The notes under the pieces were generated by a model that did no database searches, was not told the origin of the DNA, and saw only the letters and a list, made by a program, of their open reading frames with translations. 64,000 bases of DNA from Methanothermobacter tenebrarum (GTDB lineage Archaea > Methanobacteriota > Methanobacteria > Methanobacteriales > DSM-23052), in the NCBI RefSeq assembly GCF_003264935.1, contig NZ_QLOE01000002.1, positions 124,001 to 188,000 on the forward strand, given 5' to 3'. The translations under genes were made by a program, and so were the position numbers. How positions within the stretch are numbered: the stretch's first letter is position 1; the number at the start of each line of letters is the position of its first letter. Of the stretch, positions 8,804 through 18,532 are shown in pieces.

Positions 8804-9616
8804 TTAAGAATAAATATAAGCCTTCAATATATCCTCTCTTGAAACTATGCCGACGAGTTTTCCCTCTTTAGCCCTTTGAGGGTCGCTTTTAACATATATT
8901 GGGTCTTCAACTACTGGGAGTCTCCCCACATCCCTATTTACCATTATCGTGGCCGCTTCATCAATGGGCATGTCCCTTGTAGCCACTATGGGTGGGGTTT
9001 GCATTATCTTCTCCACGGGCACGGCTCTAACGTCCCCTGATTCTTTCACTATACGAGCATGACCATATTTTATAAGATCTTTTCTCGTTATTATGCCAAT
9101 TAGTTTACCCTCTTTCATTACAGGTAATCCTGAATAGCCTGATTCATCCATCTTGTTCCAAACCTTGGAGAGTGGGTCCTTTATATCACATACTACGACC
9201 TTTTCTGTTAAAACTTCACCCACTTTTTCCTTTTTTGGTGGGATCCTCCTTTCAATAAAACCTGCCAATATATCATAGACGCTTAATATCCCTATTAGTT
9301 TCATATTATCAGTGGATTCCACTACAGGGGCTTGTATCTCCTTGGCCCTTATTAGGAGGTCGGCAGCTTTGTATACATCCATTTCTGGGAGGAGTATGAC
9401 ATCTGGCTTCTCCATCATCCCCCTTGCTTCAATGTTGGATTTTGTGGATGAAATATGGAGTACATCACCTCTTGTGATTAATCCTTCAAGGTGTTCTCCG
9501 TTTACAACAGGAACGCATCTAAAATCCTCATCGCGGAGTATGGATCTCACACGGGTAATTGTCATGTCAACTGGGACAGTCACTGGATTGGGGGTCATTA
9601 AATCTTTCACTTTCAA
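8804..9616 (-). CDS. Four-CBS-domain protein
   Basis: About 270 residues with four CBS motifs (VKDLMTPNPVTVPVD, MEKPDVILLPEMD, VGEVLTEKVVVCDI, VEKIMQTPPIVATRD). The last motif has an insertion (YVKSDPQRAKEGK) before LVGIVSREDIL. It is the most divergent member of the five-gene array. TTG 9616 is favoured over GTG 9625 because GAGGGTGA sits at a suitable distance; with GTG the gene would overlap the upstream stop by eight bases. Ligand and target are unknown. Confidence 0.86.
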   Translation of the reverse strand: MKVKDLMTPNPVTVPVDMTITRVRSILRDEDFRCVPVVNGEHLEGLITRGDVLHISSTKSNIEARGMMEKPDVILLPEMDVYKAADLLIRAKEIQAPVVESTDNMKLIGILSVYDILAGFIERRIPPKKEKVGEVLTEKVVVCDIKDPLSKVWNKMDESGYSGLPVMKEGKLIGIITRKDLIKYGHARIVKESGDVRAVPVEKIMQTPPIVATRDMPIDEAATIMVNRDVGRLPVVEDPIYVKSDPQRAKEGKLVGIVSREDILKAYIYS

Positions 9617-9617
9617 A

Positions 9618-10181
9618 TTATTCACCCTCTAATTCCTCTTTACACTCCTCACATACATACTTACCGTCATATTCTTCTAAATATTCGGCGAAAGTTCCGC
9701 AAATTTCACAGATACCTGGTAGGGGTCTTTCTTCTTCAGTGTATGTTGTTGTATTCTCTTCAAAACGTGCGCTTTCAACTAATATCTCGGTGAGTTCAGG
9801 TGATACTGCCATCACATCTGTGGATGTTAATATGCCTACTAATGAGCCGTCCTTCACGACTAGTAGTCTTCTTATATTGTTTCTGGCCATTAATCTGGCG
9901 GCTTCATTCAATTCTTTTTCAGGTTCTATGGTGATAAGGTCTTTGGTCATGACTTCCCCTATGGTAACCTTGCTTGCCTTCAAATCCTTGGAGACAACCT
10001 TTTGGATTATGTCGCTTTCTGTTATTAACCCTTCTGGTTCTGCATTACTCTTCACGATTAGGCTCCCTACCTTTTCCTTTGTCATTATATATGCTGCCTC
10101 GGCGACACTGATACTCGGATCTACAGTTACCACGTTTGTTGTCATGGCATCATGGACAGTCATCTTTGTTTCTACATCCAT
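9618..10181 (-). CDS. CBS-pair protein with C-terminal zinc ribbon
   Basis: 187 residues: two CBS motifs ([14 protein letters not shown] and [14 protein letters not shown]) followed near residue 155 by a Cys4 ribbon, CEICGTF then CEEC, and an acidic tail. The CBS plus ribbon architecture is known in archaea (for example Ta0289 of Thermoplasma) and has been suggested to bind nucleic acid or a protein partner. It is the first gene of the five-gene CBS array and follows queE by about ten bases. ATG 10181 is chosen over GTG 10184 because AGGAGGT is then seven bases away. Confidence 0.87.
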   Translation of the reverse strand: MDVETKMTVHDAMTTNVVTVDPSISVAEAAYIMTKEKVGSLIVKSNAEPEGLITESDIIQKVVSKDLKASKVTIGEVMTKDLITIEPEKELNEAARLMARNNIRRLLVVKDGSLVGILTSTDVMAVSPELTEILVESARFEENTTTYTEEERPLPGICEICGTFAEYLEEYDGKYVCEECKEELEGE

Positions 10182-10193
10182 CACCTAAACCTC

Positions 10194-10886
10194 CTATCTT
10201 AGATCTAAAATTTTGTGAACCTGGGGTATTAACCGTACTTTAAAGTGCTTTCCAATTTCCTCCGAAATCCTTAACAGTCGATGAGCGCTCCCAATCCAAT
10301 AATCTAACGGGCTGATTGGCTGGATCACTATGGGAGTCTTAGAGGGTTCTGAAATCTCTTCTCGAAGTTTTTGGGCTAATTGTCCCATGTAGAGTGGGGA
10401 GATAGTTGGTAAGATCACTACCTTGAGATATGTATTTACACCTCTTTTTATTAATATGTTTATGGACTTGATTTCTTTTTCTATAATTTCCTCAGTATCA
10501 ACATGTTCTGGTAATTTTATATCAACAGATGCATAATCTATGAGATGGGCTATTTTTTTGATCTCACTTGGTAAAGATCCGTTAGTTTCTAACAGCGACT
10601 TATAATTGGTTTCATGCAAGAGATTTTTTATAAAATCGGCGTAAAGTAGGGGTTCGCCCCCTGTTAAACTGATTGAATGGAGATCAGGAGTTTCAAGTCC
10701 TTTTATTTTAAATTTAAGATCATTTATGGTGATTAATTCTCCCCTTTGAGGGTCTCTGCTCTCGGGAGTGTCACAGTATCTGCAGTTGAGGTTACATCCT
10801 GCGAATCGTATGAATATTTGCCTGCACCCAACTAGGAGCCCCTCTCCTTGGATGCTGGAAAAGACCTCCATTATAGGGGCTCTCAT
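10194..10886 (-). CDS. queE: 7-carboxy-7-deazaguanine synthase (radical SAM)
   Basis: Forms 7-carboxy-7-deazaguanine from 6-carboxy-tetrahydropterin, on the route to archaeosine at tRNA position 15. The 230-residue protein starts [16 protein letters not shown] and has the radical SAM motif CNLNCRYC at about residues 31-38 with the GRQ-like [10 protein letters not shown] just before it. SLTGGEPLL is the SAM-binding GGE motif. Its start overlaps the queD stop by four bases (ATGA), so the two consecutive pathway enzymes are translationally coupled. Confidence 0.92.
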   Translation of the reverse strand: MRAPIMEVFSSIQGEGLLVGCRQIFIRFAGCNLNCRYCDTPESRDPQRGELITINDLKFKIKGLETPDLHSISLTGGEPLLYADFIKNLLHETNYKSLLETNGSLPSEIKKIAHLIDYASVDIKLPEHVDTEEIIEKEIKSINILIKRGVNTYLKVVILPTISPLYMGQLAQKLREEISEPSKTPIVIQPISPLDYWIGSAHRLLRISEEIGKHFKVRLIPQVHKILDLR

Positions 10887-11374
10887 ATCCTATCAACTCC
10901 AGGGTAGGTGAAGATAGCACCTTGTCCTATTCCCTCATTCACACAAACTTTGACATTCTTTATCATCTTATTATATTCTTTCAGCTCCTTATAGAGTTTC
11001 TTGGCGAAGTATTTTGCAAGTCCTTCTGCAGAAGTGGATTCTATGGGTAATAGGCAGCAATCTTCCTTTGGGATTTTATATTTTTTATCTGCAACTTGAA
11101 ATTCTACCTCCTCGTCACTTACTTGCACGTCCATTAGCGGACTTTTCAATGGCACTAGTAGACGGTGATCCAATCTTTTACAGATTCTCCGCATTATACC
11201 CTTAACATCTTTGAAGTCGACTATGAAACCATGTTTTCCTGTTGGTTCGCCTTCCACTTCTACATTAACTATATAGGAATGTCCATGGATGACGCCACAT
11301 GTTTCATGCTCAGGTATCATATGTGCTGCTGAAAATCTCAAATTAGCATGTATCCCCTCTATTATTATCTTCAA
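10883..11374 (-). CDS. queD: 6-carboxy-tetrahydropterin synthase family protein
   Basis: 163 residues of the PTPS/QueD family, acting just before QueE on dihydroneopterin triphosphate or a related pterin. Zinc ligands are FSAAH near residue 18 and HGHSY near residue 30-32; the Cys in CGVIHGH is the usual catalytic residue; ESTSAE near 126 supplies the conserved Glu. An insertion around 85-115 ([19 protein letters not shown]) makes it longer than the minimal bacterial enzyme. It follows the DUF366 gene by six bases and overlaps queE. Confidence 0.88.
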   Translation of the reverse strand: MKIIIEGIHANLRFSAAHMIPEHETCGVIHGHSYIVNVEVEGEPTGKHGFIVDFKDVKGIMRRICKRLDHRLLVPLKSPLMDVQVSDEEVEFQVADKKYKIPKEDCCLLPIESTSAEGLAKYFAKKLYKELKEYNKMIKNVKVCVNEGIGQGAIFTYPGVDRI

Positions 11375-11380
11375 CGCATA

Positions 11381-11944
11381 TCACCCTGTTCTCGTCTTTG
11401 TAATGTCCTCTTCTATTAATCTGATCTCTTGGATGTACTTCTTGGCCACATTACTCACGATTTTTATTATATCATCTTCCCCCAAGCTCTTATAATCTAG
11501 TATCCCCACTGTTTCAACATCCTCTGGGGTCCCCTTGCTTGTTATGTTCATTCCAAGGTGTATTTTCATGCTTGAGACCGCTGCCGTGGCCACTGACACG
11601 GTAAGTTTACCAGTGCCTATGTAGAGGTCGTCACCTTCCCTCTTTGTGGGTATGTCATGTTCCCATAATTCTTCTTGGAGTATCATCACAAGTATCCTCT
11701 GACGATGATAACATAACCTTAGATTCGCTGGTTGTTCATCAAAATGTTCTACTATGAAATGGGCCATCTTCTCGGCCTTTATCTCGAGGTTTTTGTCCTC
11801 GTAGTCTATGATATCTTTTATGTTCATGGGCCCGATCCAAGTTATTATACTTGGGCCTTTGATATTGAGTTCATTAAGGGCCCAGTTGGGTCTTATTTGG
11901 GTGCCATCATATAATATTCTATCCTTGAGGTGTTCATGTATCAT
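11381..11944 (-). CDS. DUF366 family protein
   Basis: 187-residue conserved archaeal protein of unknown function; the DUF366 assignment is from recall of the family. It is soluble, with no signal or membrane segment, and contains [20 protein letters not shown] and [20 protein letters not shown]. It stands directly upstream of queD and overlaps the PPC-domain gene by one base, so a link to pterin or deazapurine metabolism is possible but unproven. Confidence 0.65.
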   Translation of the reverse strand: MIHEHLKDRILYDGTQIRPNWALNELNIKGPSIITWIGPMNIKDIIDYEDKNLEIKAEKMAHFIVEHFDEQPANLRLCYHRQRILVMILQEELWEHDIPTKREGDDLYIGTGKLTVSVATAAVSSMKIHLGMNITSKGTPEDVETVGILDYKSLGEDDIIKIVSNVAKKYIQEIRLIEEDITKTRTG

Positions 11945-12312
11945 CAGAATCCTCCTATGTCTAATTCCATGAAACCAGTTTTTTCATCCTTTGATCTTTT
12001 TAGAGTCCCATTGTATGGTAAAATTGCGATTTCTACGGTTGTGTGGACCTTGCATCCCCCTTTTAGGTGTCCTCCTATTATTTTCCCGTCTTTGTTGGCT
12101 ATTGCTATGTGTACATGTATGCCATCTGCTGTGATTGTACCTTGCATGGATATTATCTCAAGGGGGCCTTCGATTTCCACTATTTTTTCATCTGCTAACC
12201 TTAAAGTGGCTCTTTTAAGACTCCCAATACCTGATATTATTATGCCACTCTCTTCTATTTTTAAAAGCTCTTCTTTCAGGTCCTTGGATGGTTTTATTCT
12301 TTTGACTATCAT
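11944..12312 (-). CDS. PPC/DUF296 domain protein
   Basis: About 122 residues matching the plant-and-prokaryote-conserved (PPC) domain: [11 protein letters not shown], the histidines of HVHIA and the [16 protein letters not shown] block. The histidines form a metal-binding-like site in solved homologues; prokaryotic function is unknown. ATG 12312 is preferred to an upstream TTG at 12327 because the domain begins there and there is no ribosome-binding site. An AT-rich element about 25 bases upstream suggests a leaderless transcript. It heads the DUF366-queD-queE run. Confidence 0.75.
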   Translation of the reverse strand: MIVKRIKPSKDLKEELLKIEESGIIISGIGSLKRATLRLADEKIVEIEGPLEIISMQGTITADGIHVHIAIANKDGKIIGGHLKGGCKVHTTVEIAILPYNGTLKRSKDEKTGFMELDIGGF

Positions 12313-12371
12313 GGCATTAAGACTCAATTTTTGGGTAAATTATTTATTAGTTTTCGCATTTATTTTATCCT

Positions 12372-13388
12372 ATGATGTCAAGGCCAAGGGATTTTGTATA
12401 TACTGTGGATGATCTTTTCTTCGCAACTACTTCTTATTTGCACCCTGAGGATCGTATAATTGCATTTTTAAGATACATACCTGATCCAGAGGGTGAAAGG
12501 TCAAGGGATGGTAGAAGATATTCTAAGGTGGATTCAAAAGGGGCCTACCATTTCCTTGAAGAGAATTATCCAACCTATTTATATGAAGCTGAAAATCTTA
12601 GGAAGATCATTTTAGCGGTTCCTGATGAGCTTATAGAAGAGATTCTAACACCAACAAGGCGATTAAGGGAAATTATGGAAGAAGGTCCTTCTGATGAGCT
12701 TCTCGAGAAGGTTCTGATAATAGCTGACGCTTTCCATGAGGAAGCATCAATATCATATAATGATATGGGGGTTTCTGGTTCTATTCTACCATCACTACAT
12801 GATCCTAAAAATTCGGATATTGATTTCGTTATTTATGGCCTTGAGAATCATAGGAAGGCGCTTGAAACATTCGCCCAACTTAAAGATCAAGGACCATTTA
12901 AGAGTCTGAGTGGAGATTATTGGTTAAAGGTTTATAAAAAGCGTATCAAGGATGATAGTTTGAGTTTCGAGGAGTTTTGTTGGTATGAGGAGCGTAAAAA
13001 TAATAGGGGCCTTGTTAACGGCACATTATTCGATATACTTGCGACTCGCAGCTGGGATGAAATAGAGGGCTCATGGGCTGACACAGTATATGAGCCCATT
13101 GGTAAGATAAAAATAGAGGCTAGGGTCTATGATGCCATGGCAGCATTCGACAACCCGGCTATTTATAAAGTGGAGGATGTTCGCATCATAGAGGGTCCAA
13201 ATGTGGATATAGATGAGGTTGTTTCTTTTACCCATACATATGCTGGCCAGGCAAAAGAGGGTGAAAGAATAATAGCTAAGGGGGAACTGGAAAAATATAC
13301 CGGTGCAAGGGAAGGCTACAGGGTGGTTGTGGGAACCACAAGAGAAGCCCTCAATGAATATATAAAGGTAAAATATCCCCTCTTCTAG
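12372..13388 (+). CDS. Nucleotidyltransferase-fold protein of unknown substrate
   Basis: 338 residues. The centre (about 133-160) has a Pol-beta-type minimal nucleotidyltransferase signature: [20 protein letters not shown], with a Gly-Ser and a DxD pair typical of metal-binding active sites. The N-terminal 120 residues ([20 protein letters not shown]) and the C-terminal part ([17 protein letters not shown]) are not recognised. Homologues in methanogens are annotated only as nucleotidyltransferase or DNA polymerase beta-like. A second ATG three bases downstream is equally possible. It is divergent from the PPC gene. Confidence 0.65.
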   Translation: MMSRPRDFVYTVDDLFFATTSYLHPEDRIIAFLRYIPDPEGERSRDGRRYSKVDSKGAYHFLEENYPTYLYEAENLRKIILAVPDELIEEILTPTRRLREIMEEGPSDELLEKVLIIADAFHEEASISYNDMGVSGSILPSLHDPKNSDIDFVIYGLENHRKALETFAQLKDQGPFKSLSGDYWLKVYKKRIKDDSLSFEEFCWYEERKNNRGLVNGTLFDILATRSWDEIEGSWADTVYEPIGKIKIEARVYDAMAAFDNPAIYKVEDVRIIEGPNVDIDEVVSFTHTYAGQAKEGERIIAKGELEKYTGAREGYRVVVGTTREALNEYIKVKYPLF

Positions 13389-13457
13389 TTTTAAAGGTTT
13401 ACTATCGATAAGTTTAAATAGTACCCTAATTTTTGTAATATTATGGTGGTGCTTTTT

Positions 13458-14195
13458 ATGAATATGAGGGTTTCTTTGATATCAGAGTATCTTTTCTGTC
13501 CCTTCAAATTATACATAGAGGAAGTCGATGAAAGGAGTATACAAAAGATCAAACTGATTAGGGGGGCCTATAACGATTTTAAGGATCTGATAGGGGATGT
13601 ATTACCACTAATCCATAAAGGAATGGGAGTTAATGAGATAAGAGATATTCTAAAAAGGGGAGTTGAAAGATTAGCACCTCCAAGTGAAATTGAAAAGATC
13701 CTTGAAATGGAGGCTGAAGTGGAGTCAATAAAAATTAAAAGATTTATGGATGTAACCGGAAAAGATGGATATGAGATCAGAAGATTCATAGCAAATCCAA
13801 GTCTAAGCAATTATAGGATCTATGATGATAGTCTAGAACTTTATGGGAATGTTCACAGGATTGAGATCATCAAGGGAAAATATCATCCAATTAAGATTAA
13901 AACAGGACTACCACCATATAAGGGTGTTTGGGATTCAGACGCTCTGGAAGTAGCCGCGTATGCACTATTAATAGAAAAAGAGTTTAAAAGCGAAGTCCTC
14001 CTAGGATTCGTAGATTACATCCTCGTAGGTGAAAGAAGACCGGTTACCATAGACCAAGCCCTTAGAGAAGACCTCCTTACCATAATAGGGGAAATAAAAG
14101 GGATTCTAATGGGAGAACATGCACCATCAGCAAATCTAAACCCTCGAAAATGTGAAAAATGCAACTGCAATGATATCTGCCCAGAAAAACTATAA
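13458..14195 (+). CDS. Cas4/RecB-like Fe-S protein with altered nuclease residues
   Basis: About 245 residues with the outline of a Cas4-type protein. An N-terminal Cys lies in ISEYLFCPFKLY. A Cys cluster CEKCNCNDIC at the C-terminus would complete a 4Fe-4S site. Between them is a RecB-like core. The usual GxxD is read here as LYGNVHRIE, the ExK motif as HPIKIKTG, and the QxxxY as EVAAYALL, so the canonical Asp, Glu and Gln appear replaced. It may bind DNA without cutting, or use different residues. ATG 13458 follows GGTGGTG. No cas genes or CRISPR array lie nearby. Confidence 0.6.
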   Translation: MNMRVSLISEYLFCPFKLYIEEVDERSIQKIKLIRGAYNDFKDLIGDVLPLIHKGMGVNEIRDILKRGVERLAPPSEIEKILEMEAEVESIKIKRFMDVTGKDGYEIRRFIANPSLSNYRIYDDSLELYGNVHRIEIIKGKYHPIKIKTGLPPYKGVWDSDALEVAAYALLIEKEFKSEVLLGFVDYILVGERRPVTIDQALREDLLTIIGEIKGILMGEHAPSANLNPRKCEKCNCNDICPEKL

Positions 14196-14241
14196 GATTT
14201 TTATAAAACGAAAATAATAATATTATTACGGTGATTAAAAA

Positions 14242-14511
14242 ATGAAAGAAGAACTTCTAAAAAAATGTGAGAATATAGACGACCCAGATATCCTCAATAC
14301 ATGTAAAGTCCTACTAGAATTGATGGAAAAGAAGAAGGTAAAAATAGAGGAAAAAGAGGAAAGTTACCTCGAAATGGCTGAAAAGATAAAACCATCAGAC
14401 GTCCCCAGAGTACTAGAACTTGCCCTGCGAATAAGGGAAAGCAAAGACATAAAAGATCCCGAAGTAAAAAACACTGCAAGTAAACTTATAAGAGCCATAG
14501 AAATGAGCTAA
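14242..14511 (+). CDS. Small conserved helical protein, unknown
   Basis: 89 residues, charged and probably all helical ([30 protein letters not shown]). Two cysteines at about 9 and 21 are the only notable side chains. No family is recognised. It follows the Cas4-like gene by 46 bases with its own AT-rich stretch before it, and its stop overlaps that of ehbQ (opposite strand) by four bases. Confidence 0.55.
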   Translation: MKEELLKKCENIDDPDILNTCKVLLELMEKKKVKIEEKEESYLEMAEKIKPSDVPRVLELALRIRESKDIKDPEVKNTASKLIRAIEMS

Positions 14512-15164
14512 AACTTCCTACCCCGCACCTTCTTTATATCAAATATGGCAGTATCAGCCACGGCCATAACAGCCATAACACCTGCTTGTATAGGATCAGT
14601 AACTACAAGATCCGCCTTTTCAGTAACACTACCAGGCATGTTAAGACTTATCACAATAATATTCTGTTCCCTTTTTATTTTTTCTACTGCCTTGCTTATT
14701 TCACCACCCATAAGAGAACCTGCAAGCACCAGCGCGCCAACCCTTGGGAGCCGTCCAACAGCCCTAACAGCTTCTGCAAGTTCTTTCTCCCCAACAAGCG
14801 GTATTGTGTCGACGCTTATCCTCTCACCCCTAATGTTATGTCTGTCAGCCTCACTTATAGCCCCCATGGCAACTTGTGAAACCTGCGCCCCACCCCCAAT
14901 GATTATTATTCGTTTTCCATAAATATCCTCAAGTGGCCTGTGAACATCAACATCCAAAACGCTTTCAAAAGATCTTAAATCAGTGATAAGCTCTTCTATA
15001 TCCTTAACATCTTCTAATTCCATGTATATTGAGCCAATCCCATCCTCTTCCACGTAAAGATAAGCATAGCTTATATTTATACCTTTCCGGGCTATCATTT
15101 CAGCTATCTCACTGAGAACACCCGGCCTTTCAACAGTCTTTATACTAATAGCCGTTATAGCCAT
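14508..15164 (-). CDS. ehbQ: Energy-converting hydrogenase B subunit Q (ACT-domain protein)
   Basis: Last gene of the ehb operon. 218 residues: an N-terminal ACT domain ([20 protein letters not shown] at about 6-25) and a C-terminal domain with a Rossmann-like strand-loop ([20 protein letters not shown]) that ends [18 protein letters not shown] domains sense small metabolites, often amino acids, which suggests a regulatory rather than catalytic subunit. It follows ehbP by seven bases. Gene name is by position in the 17-gene A-Q order known from M. thermautotrophicus. Confidence 0.8.
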   Translation of the reverse strand: MAITAISIKTVERPGVLSEIAEMIARKGINISYAYLYVEEDGIGSIYMELEDVKDIEELITDLRSFESVLDVDVHRPLEDIYGKRIIIIGGGAQVSQVAMGAISEADRHNIRGERISVDTIPLVGEKELAEAVRAVGRLPRVGALVLAGSLMGGEISKAVEKIKREQNIIVISLNMPGSVTEKADLVVTDPIQAGVMAVMAVADTAIFDIKKVRGRKF

Positions 15165-15171
15165 AATATCC

Positions 15172-15414
15172 TTACTCTAACTTGGATTTCTCCCTCTTCC
15201 ATAGGCTGAGATAATTATCCTCATATCTCACAGGGGTTATTCTAAGTCCAAGTTTTCTGTGCTCTTCAATCCACTCCTCATCAAAGACTGGGACCTCTAT
15301 CTTTATGTGCTCATCAGTTGGATTCACAACTATAAGATTCCTGTATGGGAAATCCCATTCCACTATATATCCTCCAAGGCTTATAATATGATGAGGTCTT
15401 ATAACCATCTTCAT
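15172..15414 (-). CDS. ehbP: Energy-converting hydrogenase B subunit P
   Basis: 80-residue soluble protein with no membrane segment and no Cys motifs, rich in aromatic residues ([20 protein letters not shown]). Function within the complex is unknown; it is named by its place between ehbO and ehbQ. Start ATG 15414. Confidence 0.75.
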   Translation of the reverse strand: MKMVIRPHHIISLGGYIVEWDFPYRNLIVVNPTDEHIKIEVPVFDEEWIEEHRKLGLRITPVRYEDNYLSLWKREKSKLE

Positions 15415-15437
15415 CTATAATCAGCCCCCCTACATTT

Positions 15438-16421
15438 TTATATGAATGCTGCCAAGAGTGCTACAACCCCAAGTATCGTCACCCCAAATGTAACAGGATA
15501 AAATTGTTTAAATGTGAAGATCGGGGCGAAAGCACTGAAAGAAGCCATTAACATGGGGAACAACACCGCCACCAGGATATTAACAAGTATGCCCCAACTG
15601 AATATGCTTGGCGGCACACCCAAAAACAATACCGAGAATAGCATGGCAAGTGTGAACATGAGAAAACCCCTCATTATATAAACTAATGCACGCCACTTAG
15701 CAGCATACTCCATATACGGGCCCTCGATGACATCTGCCTTCGCCTTTAAGATGACAAATGGATACTCATTAAGAAGTATCATGTATCCTAAAAAGAATAC
15801 TATGGCCCCTATCACACCAGCTACTGAGAAGAGTATTGGACCATGGAGTTTCTGATAAGCCACTATATCCCCTAGGAATATGCTCTTGGAGATGACTACT
15901 GGGATGAACATTGCGATATATAATGGGAATGACCCGAATGCTATTAATCTGAATGCTCTCATGGCACTTATATCCTCTAGGAAGCTCCTCTGCACATTAG
16001 GATGCTTAGCACCCTTGGCAAGATCTGGGAATGGCATCCTAAGAGACATGACAGACTTTGAAAGGGACCCCATGAAAACATATATAACCTCCTCTATCTT
16101 CAAGAAACCCACAATTGCAACTATACTCGCAAGAGCCCCCAGATGATAAGTTTCAGGGACTGAGAATAAGAAAATAAGAAACACTGATAATAATCCGATA
16201 AGTGGTAATGAATTATATAATCTTGGCAATGGCGAATATGGTCTTATGGTTTGTTTAAAGAAGAATTTCAATGGGGCCATTATACCCGGACTAGAAATTG
16301 GCGGGCCTATTCTCTGCTGGATTCGCGCATGTATCATTTTCCTTTCAAGGCCGGGAAGCCATAGGCTGATTATGAATCCGATGATGATGGTCCCAATGGC
16401 ACTTATTATAGAATATTCCAT
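15438..16421 (-). CDS. ehbO: Energy-converting hydrogenase B subunit O (NuoH-like membrane anchor)
   Basis: About 327 residues with around eight membrane segments; it is the NuoH/HycD-type subunit that joins the hydrogenase module to the ion-translocating membrane arm. The conserved region [19 protein letters not shown] matches the family's cytoplasmic quinone-site-like loop, and [16 protein letters not shown] the second. ATG 16421 follows AAGGTGATC and lies just after the ehbN stop; longer frames would run back into ehbN. Confidence 0.9.
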   Translation of the reverse strand: MEYSIISAIGTIIIGFIISLWLPGLERKMIHARIQQRIGPPISSPGIMAPLKFFFKQTIRPYSPLPRLYNSLPLIGLLSVFLIFLFSVPETYHLGALASIVAIVGFLKIEEVIYVFMGSLSKSVMSLRMPFPDLAKGAKHPNVQRSFLEDISAMRAFRLIAFGSFPLYIAMFIPVVISKSIFLGDIVAYQKLHGPILFSVAGVIGAIVFFLGYMILLNEYPFVILKAKADVIEGPYMEYAAKWRALVYIMRGFLMFTLAMLFSVLFLGVPPSIFSWGILVNILVAVLFPMLMASFSAFAPIFTFKQFYPVTFGVTILGVVALLAAFI

Positions 16422-16426
16422 TATGA

Positions 16427-17545
16427 TCACCTTTTTAGATTGACTATCTCTATTGCACGATCTGTACAAGTGAAGCAAGGATCGCATTGCACTATCCCAA
16501 GTTGGGCGTCTGTTATATGATGGCCTATAAGCGCATATTGCATGGCACCTATATTAGCCATTGAAGGTGTTCTGATAACAACATTCCTAACCCTACCATC
16601 TTCGAGGGCATAAGAATGGTATAATGTGCCCCTTGGAGCTTCAACATAACTTTTTGTTATATTAGTGTCCTGCATTTCCCAGCTTCTGTCCACGATAGCC
16701 CCCTCTGGGAGGTTATCCAGGGCCTGTCTTATTATCTTAACAGATTCGAAGATTTCGAAGACTCTGACGAGGAGATTGGATTTCACGTCCCCATCATTTT
16801 CTGTGATAATATCAAATTCAAAGGGGTCATAGCATTCCATTTCCCTGCGCATGTCAAATTCCACCCCTGTCGCCCTTAAAGTCGGCCCTGTTACCGCTAG
16901 TCTAAGGGCGTCCTTTCTGCTAAGCGGACACACCCCAGTTATGCGTGACATTATCATGGGGTCTGAGGTGAAACGATCTGCAAACCCTTTCACTTTTTCT
17001 TCTATGTAATCTAGGCCTTCTCTTATTTTCTGGATTTTCATCTCATCTAATTCTGCCCTTGGCCTTATCCCACCTATGATGGGAACACCATATTGGACTC
17101 TGTTGCCCCCTATCATCCTTAGAAGTTCCATCACAGTCTCTCTTATATAAAATAATCTCATTGAAAATGTTTCATGTCCTAGGACCTCGTTACCATGGGC
17201 CAAGTATAGGAGGTGGCTATGTATCCTTTCAAGTTCCCCTACTATTATCCTTATATAACTGGCCCTTTCAGGTATTTCGATCTCTAATCCTTTCTCAGCG
17301 ACTAGGACTGAATTCCACAAGTGAACACCAGAACATATACCACATATTTTCTCTGTGAGACTGTTAGCTTTCTCTACGGGGAGACCTTCCATTATACGCT
17401 CCACTCCTCTATGATTGACGCCTACTGTTATCTCGGCATCCTTCACTATCTCATCTTCCACAAAGAGTCTGACGCGGTATGGTTCTATAGCTGCTGAATG
17501 GACTGTCCCCATTGTGATCTCAGCTTCTATAATATTTCTATCCAA
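16427..17545 (-). CDS. ehbN: Energy-converting hydrogenase B large subunit N (NiFe)
   Basis: 372 residues; the catalytic large subunit. Nickel-iron ligands are the two CxxC motifs, [11 protein letters not shown] near residue 66-69 and CDPCFTC close to the C-terminus. There is only a short tail after the second motif ([12 protein letters not shown]), typical of energy-converting hydrogenases that need little or no C-terminal processing. It oxidises H2 or reduces protons in exchange with the ferredoxin chain of EhbM, L and K. Confidence 0.94.
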   Translation of the reverse strand: MDRNIIEAEITMGTVHSAAIEPYRVRLFVEDEIVKDAEITVGVNHRGVERIMEGLPVEKANSLTEKICGICSGVHLWNSVLVAEKGLEIEIPERASYIRIIVGELERIHSHLLYLAHGNEVLGHETFSMRLFYIRETVMELLRMIGGNRVQYGVPIIGGIRPRAELDEMKIQKIREGLDYIEEKVKGFADRFTSDPMIMSRITGVCPLSRKDALRLAVTGPTLRATGVEFDMRREMECYDPFEFDIITENDGDVKSNLLVRVFEIFESVKIIRQALDNLPEGAIVDRSWEMQDTNITKSYVEAPRGTLYHSYALEDGRVRNVVIRTPSMANIGAMQYALIGHHITDAQLGIVQCDPCFTCTDRAIEIVNLKR

Positions 17546-17564
17546 ATTTTGTCACCCCTCACGA

Positions 17565-18011
17565 TTATTTGGCTTCTAGAAGTTTTGGTAGTGCAGATAT
17601 GGCGCCGGCTAATACGTCTTCTGGTCTCACTGCGCATCCTGGGACTTTGGCATCTACTGGTATTACTTCCTCAACTGGTCCAGCGATCTCTTCTGATGGT
17701 ATGTCCCCATGGATGTTCTTATAAACGCCCCCCATGAGAGCGCATGCACCCGCTGCTATGACAATTTTTGGCTCGGGTATTGCCTTATAAATCTCTTCTA
17801 ATGGCTTTTTGTTTTGTTTGGTTACTGGTCCTGTTACTATGAGTACATCTGCTTCCCTGGGATTCCATGTTAGGAATATTTTATATTGTTCAGCGTCATA
17901 TTTTGGGGAGAACACTGCATTCACGATTTCTATGTCGCAGCCATTGCAGCCACCTGTATATACTAGCATTGCATGGATGGCTCTGGCCCTTGCATATGAT
18001 TTGATTCCCAT
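17565..18011 (-). CDS. ehbM: Energy-converting hydrogenase B small subunit M
   Basis: 148 residues, NuoB/hydrogenase small-subunit type. The proximal 4Fe-4S cluster ligands are GGCNGCDIE (about 20-26), Cys in [10 protein letters not shown] and Cys in [11 protein letters not shown]. It passes electrons between the EhbN active site and the ferredoxin subunits. Twenty bases separate it from ehbN. Confidence 0.94.
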   Translation of the reverse strand: MGIKSYARARAIHAMLVYTGGCNGCDIEIVNAVFSPKYDAEQYKIFLTWNPREADVLIVTGPVTKQNKKPLEEIYKAIPEPKIVIAAGACALMGGVYKNIHGDIPSEEIAGPVEEVIPVDAKVPGCAVRPEDVLAGAISALPKLLEAK

Positions 18012-18022
18012 TAAACTCCCCC

Positions 18023-18517
18023 CTACTCCCTTGAAGTTTTTTCACGTTCTATGATGCTTTTATCTGAGAGGAATTGTGTTATGAATTTCAGTTTTTCTTC
18101 GGGTATTTTAACGGGTTTTTCGATGGCTTCTTTAACATCAAATTCTACGATGCCCACATCATTTGGGTGTATTGTCCCAGGTTCCCCGAATAGAGCATAT
18201 AATGGGCAGAAATCATGACAATAATAACAGTAGACGCACTTTTCAGAATCTAGTGTTGGTATTTGCCTTTTTATGAGGCCTTCTGCTATTTCGATTGGTT
18301 CTTCAAGGTCCTTCATTTGGATGGCTCCTGTGGGGCAAGCATTTGAGCATCCTCCACAGCCAATACATGGGGTTTCAGCTACTTTAGGTGTTGGTTCAAC
18401 TTTTCCTGTGAGTATTTTCTTTCTAAGTTCCATGTCTGTGACCCTATCAGCGGCGAAGAATATCCTTTTGATGTTGGTGTAGGCGCCTTCCAATAGTATC
18501 CTTAACAAGTTTTTCAT
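18023..18517 (-). CDS. ehbL: Energy-converting hydrogenase B ferredoxin subunit L
   Basis: 164 residues with two classical 4Fe-4S motifs, [12 protein letters not shown] (about 51-62) and [12 protein letters not shown] (about 93-104). The N-terminus is helical and basic and resembles NuoI-type subunits. It links EhbM to the polyferredoxin EhbK. Confidence 0.92.
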   Translation of the reverse strand: MKNLLRILLEGAYTNIKRIFFAADRVTDMELRKKILTGKVEPTPKVAETPCIGCGGCSNACPTGAIQMKDLEEPIEIAEGLIKRQIPTLDSEKCVYCYYCHDFCPLYALFGEPGTIHPNDVGIVEFDVKEAIEKPVKIPEEKLKFITQFLSDKSIIEREKTSRE

Positions 18518-18532
18518 AGTGTGGTCCTCCTT

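Noticed and set aside
13458-14195. CRISPR-Cas locus around the Cas4-like gene
   Set aside because: No direct repeats with spacers and no other cas genes were seen within several kilobases.
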